This document shows positions 8,575-16,202 of a DNA stretch of 64,000 bases, one piece after another. The DNA lies in assembly GCA_016840285.1 (NCBI GenBank), contig JAEOSR010000032.1, forward strand, positions 19,083 through 83,082. The letters are read 5' to 3'. Position 1 is the stretch's first letter; each line of letters begins with the position of its first letter. Made by a program: the position numbers and the translations under genes. Source of the DNA: Candidatus Hodarchaeota archaeon. Its GTDB lineage: Archaea; Asgardarchaeota; Heimdallarchaeia; Hodarchaeales; Hodarchaeaceae. The notes beneath the pieces are model-generated. The model saw only the letters and a program-made list of their open reading frames with translations. It was not told the DNA's origin and searched no databases.

Positions 8575-9530
8575 GGATAGTAGATTTATTTTGTGGTTGT
8601 GGTGGTTTTTCACTTGGATTCCTACTTGCTAATTCCCAATTTAGAATTTCCTTAGCTATTGATAATGATTTTAGGGCAATCCGTACTTATACCCAGAACA
8701 TTGAGGTCAGTATGACTTTTGAAAAGGATATCCGAAATATTCATTCTAATGAAATTTTGGATCTAATGAACCCGTATAATCCTGATATCGTTATTGCTAG
8801 CCCTCCTTGTGAGCCATTTTCTATAGCTAACCCTAACCGACAAAAATCAGCATATAATCAGCTCTACACTGACGAGATTGGACGCTTGGTTCTAGATACA
8901 ATCCGTATTATTATCGATTTAGAGCCAAATGTATTTTTAATCGAAAATGTCCCCCAATTAGCTTCAATTGAGATGAAAGAATTAATAATCCACGAATTTT
9001 CAAGATCGGATTATGAGAAAATTCATTTTAATATTTTAGAATCAGCGACTTGTGGAGTACCAAGCTACCGAAAGAGAATTTTCATCTCGAATATTAAATT
9101 GAAGTCGGTAACTAATTCTTCATCTGTCTCAGTTAGTGAAGCATTCCAATCTCTTCCTAATCCAGATATGGAGATGTTAAATCACGAATCTGTGCCTCTC
9201 TCTCCCAAAATTTCTAGGAAAATAGCAAATATCCCCCCAGGAGGAGCTATTGTTTATTTCAGAGGAAGTCACGGGGGAACATTTCGGAATTTCATTCGAT
9301 TATTATCAAATCAACCAAGTCCAACGGTAATGGGGAAAAGTCGTTTTATTCACCCTTATGAACAACGTCTTTGTACGGTACGAGAACATGCCCGTTTAAT
9401 GAGCTATCCAGACGACTTTCAATTTTATGGACCTATCCAATGGCAATATAATCAAGTTGGGGAAAGTGTACCTCCATTAATGGCAAAAGCGGTAGCACAA
9501 CAAGTCCAGACGAGGTTTCTCAAAACCTAA
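8571..9530 (+). CDS. dcm: DNA (cytosine-5-)-methyltransferase
   Basis: C5 cytosine methyltransferase of 319 residues. In order: motif I VDLFCGCGGFSLGF (SAM binding, residues 3-16), motif IV SPPCEPFS with the catalytic Cys (about 75-82), motif VI FLIENVPQ (about 119-126), motif VIII CGVPSYRKRIF (about 157-167), motif IX RLCTVREHARLMSYPDDF, and motif X QVGESVPPLMAKAVA. The target recognition region between VIII and IX is short. There is no restriction endonuclease nearby. The four-base overlap with a SPOUT-like gene suggests an orphan, housekeeping or RNA-related role rather than restriction-modification. Confidence 0.9.
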   Translation: MRIVDLFCGCGGFSLGFLLANSQFRISLAIDNDFRAIRTYTQNIEVSMTFEKDIRNIHSNEILDLMNPYNPDIVIASPPCEPFSIANPNRQKSAYNQLYTDEIGRLVLDTIRIIIDLEPNVFLIENVPQLASIEMKELIIHEFSRSDYEKIHFNILESATCGVPSYRKRIFISNIKLKSVTNSSSVSVSEAFQSLPNPDMEMLNHESVPLSPKISRKIANIPPGGAIVYFRGSHGGTFRNFIRLLSNQPSPTVMGKSRFIHPYEQRLCTVREHARLMSYPDDFQFYGPIQWQYNQVGESVPPLMAKAVAQQVQTRFLKT

Positions 9531-9590
9531 AGAAATATTTTTGAACTAATTGTTGAAATAGCCGATTAAAAGAAAGAATGGTCTGTAGAG

Positions 9591-9884
9591 GTGTTCTTGA
9601 CGCAAGTAAGGATTATCCGAAAAGAAGAAGCATTATTGGAATTTGAAGTCATAGGTGAAGATCACACATTTTTGGGTATGCTTCGTGAGGCATTAAAAGA
9701 TCAGCCTGGGGTTTTATTTGCCGCCTATAGGTTTCCTCACCCAATTCTTGAAAATCCCATTTTTTATCTCCAAACTTCTTCTATTGATCCAGTTGAAGCC
9801 CTTCAGCAAGCTGCTGATGCTATCATCAGTAAGTGTGATGATTTGACAAATATTCTTCAACAAACCCTCTCTGACTCCATTTAA
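9591..9884 (+). CDS. rpo11: RNA polymerase subunit Rpo11 (RpoL)
   Basis: Small RNA polymerase assembly subunit, homologue of eukaryotic Rpb11, which pairs with Rpo3. The 97-residue product has the family strand-turn-helix EFEVIGEDHTFLGMLREALKDQPGVLFAAYRFPHPILENPIFYLQT, with the conserved HP segment. It starts at GTG (9591). The next gene on the same strand, an RNase III-family protein, follows 19 bases later. Confidence 0.93.
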   Translation: MFLTQVRIIRKEEALLEFEVIGEDHTFLGMLREALKDQPGVLFAAYRFPHPILENPIFYLQTSSIDPVEALQQAADAIISKCDDLTNILQQTLSDSI

Positions 9885-9903
9885 CCCTCTTCTGGGTTGC
9901 AAA

Positions 9904-10380
9904 GTGCAGGAATTAAAGAAAGCTCTTCAGATTCAAAATGAAAACGTGGGGAAAGATAAAAATTTAACCTCCTACGTTCATAATAAAAGCAATGCAAAAC
10001 TTGGAGACGCGTTAGTTAACTTTATTTACTCGGTAGCGAAGAGTATTGTCTCTGGAATTCCAACAGGAACGAAGGTTTCTGATTCGATCCTTTCAGAGGC
10101 ATATAAAGGGTCCCTGTGGCATAAAACGAATACTCTTAAATTATCTGGTAAAAAAAATCGGATAGCTGATGCTATTGAAGCTCTTATCCTCTTTTTTTGG
10201 GTACACGAAGGATTAAATCTTAAAGAGCTGATCGAGCCCCTTGAGTCGCAACTCGACCCCAATCGTCTTCGTCATCCAAAAGAAGAACATTCATCTGCAG
10301 TCTTATCGTTTCAGAATCTCTTAAATTTCTTATTTCAAATATATATTGATAAAAAGATTAATGATGATGAAGAGATCTAA
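9904..10380 (+). CDS. Archaeal ribonuclease III-family protein
   Basis: A 158-residue protein starting at GTG. The segment LGDALVNFIYSVAKSIVSGIPTGTKVSDSILSEAYK (about 32-67) and the later RIADAIEALILFFWVHEGLN (about 85-104) match the archaeal group annotated as RNase III family (mini-III-like, helical nuclease domain without a dsRNA-binding domain). In bacterial RNase III the acidic residues of the signature bind metal; here the LGDALVNF and DAIEALI segments could supply acidic ligands, but I cannot confirm an active site. It follows rpo11 closely and is convergent with the PAN gene 15 bases away. Confidence 0.65.
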   Translation: MQELKKALQIQNENVGKDKNLTSYVHNKSNAKLGDALVNFIYSVAKSIVSGIPTGTKVSDSILSEAYKGSLWHKTNTLKLSGKKNRIADAIEALILFFWVHEGLNLKELIEPLESQLDPNRLRHPKEEHSSAVLSFQNLLNFLFQIYIDKKINDDEEI

Positions 10381-10395
10381 CTGGTGGAGGAAGCA

Positions 10396-11589
10396 CTAAA
10401 GGTATTCATTTCGACCTGAAAAAATATCACCGCGGTTGGATAAAACCTTTCTAGAAGCTAATTTGAAGTCATCAAAAGTAACAACTGTTCTTCTTTCACG
10501 AATAGCAAACATTCCAGCCTCTTGTGTTATAGCACGAATATCAGCTCCAGAGGCATGTCTCGTTTCATCCGCAAAAAAGGAAAAATCAACCTTTGTGTCG
10601 ACGTTCATCAAACGAGTATGGATTTTAAAGATTTCTAATCTCTCTTCTTGGTTGGGTAGTAGAATTTCAATATGTCGGTCAAAACGGCCAGGTCTTAGGA
10701 GAGCAGGATCTAAAATATCAACACGATTTGTCGCTCCAATGATCTTCACATCTCCACGAGGAGAAAAACCATCTAACTCACTAAGTAACTGCATTAATGT
10801 ACGCTGTACCTCCCGGTCTCCACTTGTAGCAATATCCAATCTCTTACTCCCAATAGCGTCAAGTTCATCAATAAACAGAATACTTGGTGAATTGTCTCGT
10901 GCAAATGAAAAAACCTCACGCACTAGTCTTGCACCTTCTCCAATGTACTTTTGAACAAGTTCCGAACCAATTACACGAATAAAAGTCGCTTTAGTTTCAT
11001 GAGCAGCAGCTTTAACCATGAGAGTTTTTCCTGAACCAGGAGGGCCATGAAGTAATACTCCTTTTGGAGGTTCAATTCCGACTTTTTCAAATAATTCAGG
11101 TTGTAGCAAGGGTAATTCGATAGTTTCACGAAGCTCTTGAAGTTGGTCTTTTAATCCCCCAATGTCAGCATATGTTTCAGAGGGTTTTGTTTCAATTTCC
11201 ATAGAGCGAACACTGGGATCTAGTGACTGAGGTAGAACCTCAAGAACAGCAAAATTTCGTTGATGTAATGCAACGCGTGCACTCGGAGTTAACACTTCTT
11301 TAGGTATTGAAGAATCAACCACAACTACAAATGAGGGCCCTGTAGAGCTTTTAACAATAGCTTTACCATTTTCTAAGATTTCCTGCAGTGTTCCAGTAAA
11401 TAGGGGGGGTTGTCGAAGCTTTTGGAGTTCGAGTTTGAGGTTGTCTCTTTCTTCTTCTAATTTGTTCCTTTGAACTTCTAGTAATTGCCGTTCAGTTTCT
11501 AATGCACGAATCCGACGTTCCATTGTACGTGTATATGAGTCAGCAAAATCATCAAACGAAGCCTTTTTATTATCCACAGTGTCTGGCAT
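10396..11589 (-). CDS. pan: Proteasome-activating nucleotidase PAN
   Basis: AAA+ unfoldase that feeds substrates to the 20S proteasome. Of 397 residues, about 14-60 form the N-terminal coiled coil (RIRALETERQLLEVQRNK), followed by an OB-fold (about 62-125) and the AAA+ domain with Walker A GPPGSGKT (182-189), Walker B ILFIDELD (237-244) and the SRH ATNRVDILDPALLRPGRFDRHIEI. The C-terminus is EYL: the penultimate Tyr of the HbYX gate-opening motif is present, but the hydrophobic position is Glu. The coiled coil has an almost exact second copy in an unrelated gene at 58.2-59.1 kb. Single gene, convergent with the RNase III-family gene. Confidence 0.95.
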   Translation of the reverse strand: MPDTVDNKKASFDDFADSYTRTMERRIRALETERQLLEVQRNKLEEERDNLKLELQKLRQPPLFTGTLQEILENGKAIVKSSTGPSFVVVVDSSIPKEVLTPSARVALHQRNFAVLEVLPQSLDPSVRSMEIETKPSETYADIGGLKDQLQELRETIELPLLQPELFEKVGIEPPKGVLLHGPPGSGKTLMVKAAAHETKATFIRVIGSELVQKYIGEGARLVREVFSFARDNSPSILFIDELDAIGSKRLDIATSGDREVQRTLMQLLSELDGFSPRGDVKIIGATNRVDILDPALLRPGRFDRHIEILLPNQEERLEIFKIHTRLMNVDTKVDFSFFADETRHASGADIRAITQEAGMFAIRERRTVVTFDDFKLASRKVLSNRGDIFSGRNEYL

Positions 11590-11995
11590 TTAATTACCTA
11601 CTTATTGTTCGATTAATTTACATTATTGAGAAGCCCTTTGTTGCTACGATAGTAATTAATAGTGGAGAGAAGACTAATGGATCAGAAATTATATTAGCTA
11701 ATAAGATTAGCTATAATTCTGTCAAGGTCTCATAGCAAATCATCCCTTATTTTTCTTTTCTTTTCGACATTCACAACAGACTAAAAACTAGTCTGATATA
11801 AAAGAAGTCATAATATCTTGCAATTCTCTTATATTACTTGAAAATGGGATTAGTTTCCTAATCATAAGAAAAAAAACCCTATCAGTCAAATAGGTGACAT
11901 TGAGGGGAAAAGACTCTACTGACTCATGACTTCCCTGCGAAATGAGCTTTATAACACTCTTAAATTATTTCTAAAACAAAGAGGAAGTATTCAAC
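11590..11995. other. Intergenic gap between divergent pan and mbf1
   Basis: About 400 bases between two divergent genes, very AT-rich. It must hold the promoters of both. I see no long open frame, tRNA-like fold or copy of the dispersed repeat. A short GAGGAAG ribosome-binding site lies at 11980-11986 ahead of the TTG start of mbf1. Confidence 0.5.
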
Positions 11996-12517
11996 TTGAG
12001 CAGGATACAACCGTGTGAGATGTGTGGGGTCGAAGCACCAGTTACCCTTATTGAAATTGACCATGTAGAGTTGCATGCATGTCCTAAGTGTGCTAGATTT
12101 GGAAAACCTGTAATTCGTAGTCCAAAGAAGAGGATTCAACGCCCAATTCCTCAGTTTCAGCCTCTTAAGAAATCTCCCCCACGACACATTAAATCCCCCC
12201 AAAAAGATTTTCTTCACGATAAAATTTTGGTAGATGGGTATGGCCAATTGATCCAAGAAACCAGACGTGAGCGTGGATTAGGGCGAGCTGAATTTGCTCG
12301 AATGATTAAAGAGAAAGAAACATTACTTGCAAGAATTGAAGCTGAAAAAGTTCTGCCTACTGATCGTGTTGTTGCTAAAATTGAACGTGAATTAGACATT
12401 GAGCTTAAAACAGAAGTTGCAGAAGAAGGTTCTTTCATTGATGATTTCATTCCCAAGTCAACTACTATAGGGTCGATTGCTAAAATCAAGAGGAAGAAGA
12501 GCAATAAGTCTCCTTAA
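11996..12517 (+). CDS. mbf1: Multiprotein-bridging factor 1 (MBF1) family regulator
   Basis: Archaeal MBF1 of 173 residues. The N-terminus carries a zinc ribbon (CEMCG then CPKC, about 6-36), then a proline-rich basic linker, then a Cro/C1-type helix-turn-helix (QETRRERGLGRAEFARMIKEKETLLARIEAEKVLPTDRVVAKIERELDIEL, about 87-137) and a basic tail ending in RKKSNKSP. In eukaryotes MBF1 is a transcription coactivator; archaeal members associate with translation. The start is TTG with a good GAGGAAG site upstream. The next gene is uS8, 170 bases downstream. Confidence 0.93.
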   Translation: MSRIQPCEMCGVEAPVTLIEIDHVELHACPKCARFGKPVIRSPKKRIQRPIPQFQPLKKSPPRHIKSPQKDFLHDKILVDGYGQLIQETRRERGLGRAEFARMIKEKETLLARIEAEKVLPTDRVVAKIERELDIELKTEVAEEGSFIDDFIPKSTTIGSIAKIKRKKSNKSP

Positions 12518-12696
12518 AACGAAAACATCTACAAAATGATCAGAAATTTTCAGCTAAATCTCACGATAAACTTTAACAACTCGGCACAAGGACGAAATAG
12601 ATGGATGTTCAAAGGTTTTAGACCTCTCTTATCAAATAGATTAAACAAAAAAACTCTTCACGAATAATCACCATCAAAGAGAAGATTAAATTGGTT

Positions 12697-13077
12697 ATGC
12701 TTGATCCTCTAGCTAATGCGATGTCGACTATAGCAAATGCTGAAATTCTTGGTCGGAAAGAAGCGACCATTAGACCCGCAAGTCGGATCATAGCGAATGT
12801 TCTACGGGTTATACAGAAGTATGGAACTATTGGTGAATTTGAAGTAATGGAAGATCTTTGGATCATTTCTGTTCAGCTATTAGGTCGAATCTCCAAAATT
12901 GGGGTTATTAAACCCCGTTATCCAGTCAAAGTGAGAGATTATGTCGAATGGGAAAAGCGCTTTCTTCCTGCTCGTGATATGGGGATTTTGGTAGTTTCAA
13001 CCTCAGAAGGCGTAATGTCTCACCATGAGGCTATAGAACGAAATCTGGGTGGACGATTACTGGCTTATGTTTATTAG
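12697..13077 (+). CDS. rps8: Small-subunit ribosomal protein uS8
   Basis: uS8, primary binder of 16S rRNA helix 21. The N-terminal [16 protein letters not shown] and the C-terminal [22 protein letters not shown] segment (the STSEGVM turn is the hallmark) are clear. A TTG at 12691 is also possible, but the ATG at 12697 gives the usual N-terminus. It forms a pair with uL6, 24 bases downstream. It sits 5 kb from the other spc-type ribosomal genes, and I find no uS14 next to it, unlike the usual archaeal order. Confidence 0.94.
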   Translation: MLDPLANAMSTIANAEILGRKEATIRPASRIIANVLRVIQKYGTIGEFEVMEDLWIISVQLLGRISKIGVIKPRYPVKVRDYVEWEKRFLPARDMGILVVSTSEGVMSHHEAIERNLGGRLLAYVY

Positions 13078-13101
13078 CTTCAATTCTGGGATGTAGTTAT
13101 T

Positions 13102-13653
13102 ATGAAACACTATGCGATTGAAAAAGTCATCGAGGTGCCTGAAAATACTACAGTTACTCTAACTCCAGTCCGAGGAGGAAAAACTGTCTTGATTAAAGGA
13201 CCCAAAGGTGAACTCGTGCGAACTTTCAAACGTCTGAGAGTTCAAATATTTCTAATTGACAAAAAATTTATCATTCAAAGCTTCTTTGGTAATAAAGCCG
13301 AAGCATCCATGGTTGGAACCATTGCAGGCCATTTAACTAACATGATAAAAGGAGTCACAGAAGGATTCACCTATAATGTACGTGTGATTACATCTCACTT
13401 TCCCGCTACTGTTGAAATCCAAGAACACTTTATTCTCGTAAAGAATCTTTATGGAAGACGAGATCCCATTAAAATCCCATTTGAAGAATCAGTCAATATC
13501 ACCATAAAGGGAGATATGGTAACAATGACTGGAATTGATATTGAGAAGGTCTCCCAAACCGCAGCAAGGTTAGCAGAAGCCACTCGGTTGCGAGGACGGC
13601 AAAGTAAGGATCCAACGGTTTTTCAAGATGGACTTTATGTGGTACATCCTTAG
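13102..13653 (+). CDS. rpl6: Large-subunit ribosomal protein uL6
   Basis: uL6 of 183 residues with two duplicated alpha/beta domains. Seen: VEVPENTTVTLTPVRGGKTVLIKGPKGELVRTF near the N-terminus, the GTIAGHLTNMIKGVTEGFTYNVRV segment, HFPATVEIQEHFILVKNLYGRR in the middle, and DIEKVSQTAARLAEATRLRGRQSKDPTVFQDGLYVV at the C-terminus, the last being the archaeal signature. Second gene of a uS8-uL6 pair. Confidence 0.95.
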   Translation: MKHYAIEKVIEVPENTTVTLTPVRGGKTVLIKGPKGELVRTFKRLRVQIFLIDKKFIIQSFFGNKAEASMVGTIAGHLTNMIKGVTEGFTYNVRVITSHFPATVEIQEHFILVKNLYGRRDPIKIPFEESVNITIKGDMVTMTGIDIEKVSQTAARLAEATRLRGRQSKDPTVFQDGLYVVHP

Positions 13654-13839
13654 TTTGTGAATGACTAAGGATATACAAACCTTACGATTTTCTATCGTTT
13701 AGAGGAAACCAGCTTTCTCAGTTATTTAGAATCTTAAGCAAAAAGATTAAAAAAAACGAGCTCACAATCATAATTAAAACTTCAAATACTAAATATATTC
13801 TTATACCTACTAAACCTTTTACATCAACAGACATCTTTT

Positions 13840-13965
13840 GGGCCTGTAGCTCAGTTTAGGGTGTAAGATGTTTCCCCCCTCTGAAATGGTTAGAGCGTCC
13901 GGCTCATATAGCCCAATTATGCTTGGGAAACCGGATGGTCGTGGGTTCAAATCCCCCCAGGCCCA
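13840..13965 (+). tRNA. tRNA-Met or tRNA-Ile2 (anticodon CAT) with two introns
   Basis: Acceptor GGGCCTG pairs with CAGGCCC; discriminator A at 13965. The D-arm GCTC/GAGC encloses AGTT...GGTTA interrupted by about 31 extra bases (about 13856-13886), which include an AGGG/CCCT pairing and 3-base bulges consistent with a relaxed bulge-helix-bulge. The anticodon stem TCCGG/CCGGA encloses CTCATA, about 21 extra bases with a CCCAA/TTGGG hairpin, then a final A: a second intron at 37/38. The T-arm has one T-C mismatch. The stem shape argues against the initiator tRNA. One intron is therefore at a non-canonical D-loop site. Confidence 0.82.
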
Positions 13966-13980
13966 TTTCCTCTCCAGAAA

Positions 13981-14085
13981 GGCATCATAGCTCAGTTAGG
14001 TAGAGCGTCCGGCTGTTAATTTGCATCTCTATAGAATTACAAAATAGATACCGGGTGGTCGCAGGTTCAAGTCCTGCTGGTGCCG
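13981..14085 (+). tRNA. tRNA-Asn (anticodon GTT) with an anticodon-loop intron
   Basis: Acceptor GGCATCA/TGGTGCC with one G-T pair, D-arm GCTC/GAGC, and T-arm GCAGG-TTCAAGT-CCTGC. The anticodon stem TCCGG/CCGGG encloses CTGTTA, about 31 extra bases and a final A, so there is an intron at the canonical 37/38 site. Discriminator G as expected for Asn. It starts 15 bases after the preceding tRNA gene and is probably co-transcribed with it. Confidence 0.88.
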
Positions 14086-14114
14086 TTTCTCTTCTTTTAA
14101 CAGAGACAAAAAAA

Positions 14115-15974
14115 TTATTCACTCTCTTGCTCTGGGTGGTTAGTAACTACAAAGTGCTCTAAAACTGGCTGAATTATCGTAAAAGGGACTCCTTTTGTAG
14201 CAATGAGACTGCTGACCAGAATCATATTTATTTGATCCATTTCTTCAGTAGTAAGTTCTTTATCTGATAGGAGGATACTGACAAATTGTGAGGCTAGCAG
14301 TGGGAACTCTGGATCGTTGAAAGGAACTTTTCCTAAGACTGTCTTAATATTATGAATAAATGATATCCCCAATTCGACAAATATATTGTTTAAAGGTATT
14401 TCAAAGAAATCAAAATTATAAAGGAGTTCTTCCACCTCTGTAGAAACGGGTTCAAGGTCTGAAACGAAAATTGCTTCTTTTGTGATCATTTCTAGGTGAA
14501 GGGCTAGTTGTTTTTGTTTGAAAACATTATCGCTTCGAAGTAATCGTTTTACAGTTAATCTGACATCATGATAGTATTTATCATCGCAATGATCCCCTAA
14601 ATAATTAATGGCTTGAAGAAGCGTTAGAATCGCTCGTCCAAAATCCTTAATAGGTGTTTGGTGACCATGGAAGACATCTTGTCGGAAATCTCGTGCTAGA
14701 ATCATAATAGATACGTGAAGTAAATTTTCAAAGAAATGACCGAAGTGACTATCTTTCGTTTGAATTATTTCATCGAAAGTTTCTTCCAGCTCTAATATCT
14801 CTTCCTGATCAATTTTATAACGCTTTATAGCTGCTTCTAACTCGTCAACATTCTTTTGTTGAATCCCAGCTGGGTACTCCCTTTTATGAACATGAGCAGC
14901 CTTCAAGATCGGAACAATTGCAAGACGTTGCCTTTCAGGATCATTTTGTACCTTATAAATATCTTCAATTAATTCAATAGCCTTAGATAGGTGATAAAAA
15001 ACAAAATCTTCTCCTAGAAGATATTCTAATGCTAAGTTAAAGATTGCTCCGAACCATTTTACATGAAAACTTTTCGAAAATGAGAAGCTAGTCAAAAAAA
15101 TATTCTCAATATGCCACATTTCACGAGTAATAAGCGATGGATTAATGTAGTACTTGTTGAAAATATGATGTTTAAGTTTTCGAGATGGTTCATAATCTAT
15201 AGAATCATCTTCTAAGACCATGGTGGGTAACCAAACCGGAATGAGAGAAATCGTATAATTGAATGCTTTTGCGAACTCATTAAGATCTTTAATCTTTATC
15301 TCTCCCTTCTGGAAAGGAATTTCAAGAATGGGTGGAGTTATAACCTCTGATTCTTCTAAACGGAGTTCTACACTATAAAAATCTATTAATGGATTGCTTA
15401 AACGTCTCTTCATCATCTCCACATTGACAAAGATATCCTTGAGAGAAAATAAGGCAACCTGTGAAATTTGTTTAAGAAAAATCACGAGTTCATCATGATC
15501 AAAACTTTCGGGAGGCATGATAGAAGCTAAATTTGTGAAAAATTCTAAACTGAAAACTAAAGAGTTACTTAATCGAACCTCAAGTCCACGTTGCCGCTGA
15601 ATAGAATGAAGAATTTCGTGATAAATCAACCCAATGAGTCCATTTCGATGAGCTGATTTAAGCAGGAGAGACTCTTTTTTTAATTGAATGAACACAAATT
15701 CCTTATCCTTATAACCATACGAAAAAGAAGTTTGAAAGGGATTTTCAAAAAAACGTTTAAGATCATCAATCTTCTCTTGTGGTAAGTCAGTATTTGTTAT
15801 ATAGGAAATTACTTCATTCTTGTTTTTAATATCTGAAAAAATCAATGTGAGAGATATAATTGGCTCGCAAAGGGTCTTTAATTTTGGTGAGGCTAATATT
15901 TCTGCTAGTTCATCCTCAATATCCTTAAAAAAATCTAATAAAACTATATTTAGAGAACTAATTGAATTTATCAT
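14115..15974 (-). CDS. Large protein with HEILH zinc-peptidase-like motif
   Basis: Unrecognised protein of about 619 residues. I place the start at the ATG at 15974, preceded by a strong GGAGG site; the frame is open 24 codons further up. Near the N-terminus it has YHEILHSIQRQRG (HEILH about residues 119-123), the HExxH zinc-binding signature of metallopeptidases in a hydrophobic helix. The rest is mostly alpha-helical, with no signal peptide. A smaller protein at 36920-37390 has HEMLHSIQR at the matching motif, so both may belong to one zincin-like group. It is divergent from the paralogue gene at 16203 across a short shared promoter region. Function unknown; proteolytic activity is an inference from the motif only. 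Confidence 0.6.
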   Translation of the reverse strand: MINSISSLNIVLLDFFKDIEDELAEILASPKLKTLCEPIISLTLIFSDIKNKNEVISYITNTDLPQEKIDDLKRFFENPFQTSFSYGYKDKEFVFIQLKKESLLLKSAHRNGLIGLIYHEILHSIQRQRGLEVRLSNSLVFSLEFFTNLASIMPPESFDHDELVIFLKQISQVALFSLKDIFVNVEMMKRRLSNPLIDFYSVELRLEESEVITPPILEIPFQKGEIKIKDLNEFAKAFNYTISLIPVWLPTMVLEDDSIDYEPSRKLKHHIFNKYYINPSLITREMWHIENIFLTSFSFSKSFHVKWFGAIFNLALEYLLGEDFVFYHLSKAIELIEDIYKVQNDPERQRLAIVPILKAAHVHKREYPAGIQQKNVDELEAAIKRYKIDQEEILELEETFDEIIQTKDSHFGHFFENLLHVSIMILARDFRQDVFHGHQTPIKDFGRAILTLLQAINYLGDHCDDKYYHDVRLTVKRLLRSDNVFKQKQLALHLEMITKEAIFVSDLEPVSTEVEELLYNFDFFEIPLNNIFVELGISFIHNIKTVLGKVPFNDPEFPLLASQFVSILLSDKELTTEEMDQINMILVSSLIATKGVPFTIIQPVLEHFVVTNHPEQESE

Positions 15975-16086
15975 TAGTCTTGCCTCCAGAAGAAAGATTA
16001 TAGCTCCAGGGAAACATAAATTGATCTTTAAAAAAGTCTCTTTCAAATATTAATCAATTCTCCCACAGCAGAAATTTGCAAAAATA

Positions 16087-16105
16087 TTTATAAAGCATTT
16101 ATAAA
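16087..16105. promoter_or_regulatory. Paired TATA boxes in a divergent promoter
   Basis: Two copies of TTTATAAA (16087-16094 and 16098-16105) lie between the divergent starts at 15974 and 16203. TTTATAAA is its own reverse complement, so each copy can serve either strand. Confidence 0.55.
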
Positions 16106-16202
16106 TATTTGAGGATCATCGAATCAAAACATAATAAGAACTTTAGCAAAAAACTTTTGAAACGTAGAGGGAACATAAGATCTGCGTTTGGTGAAATTAA
16201 AA

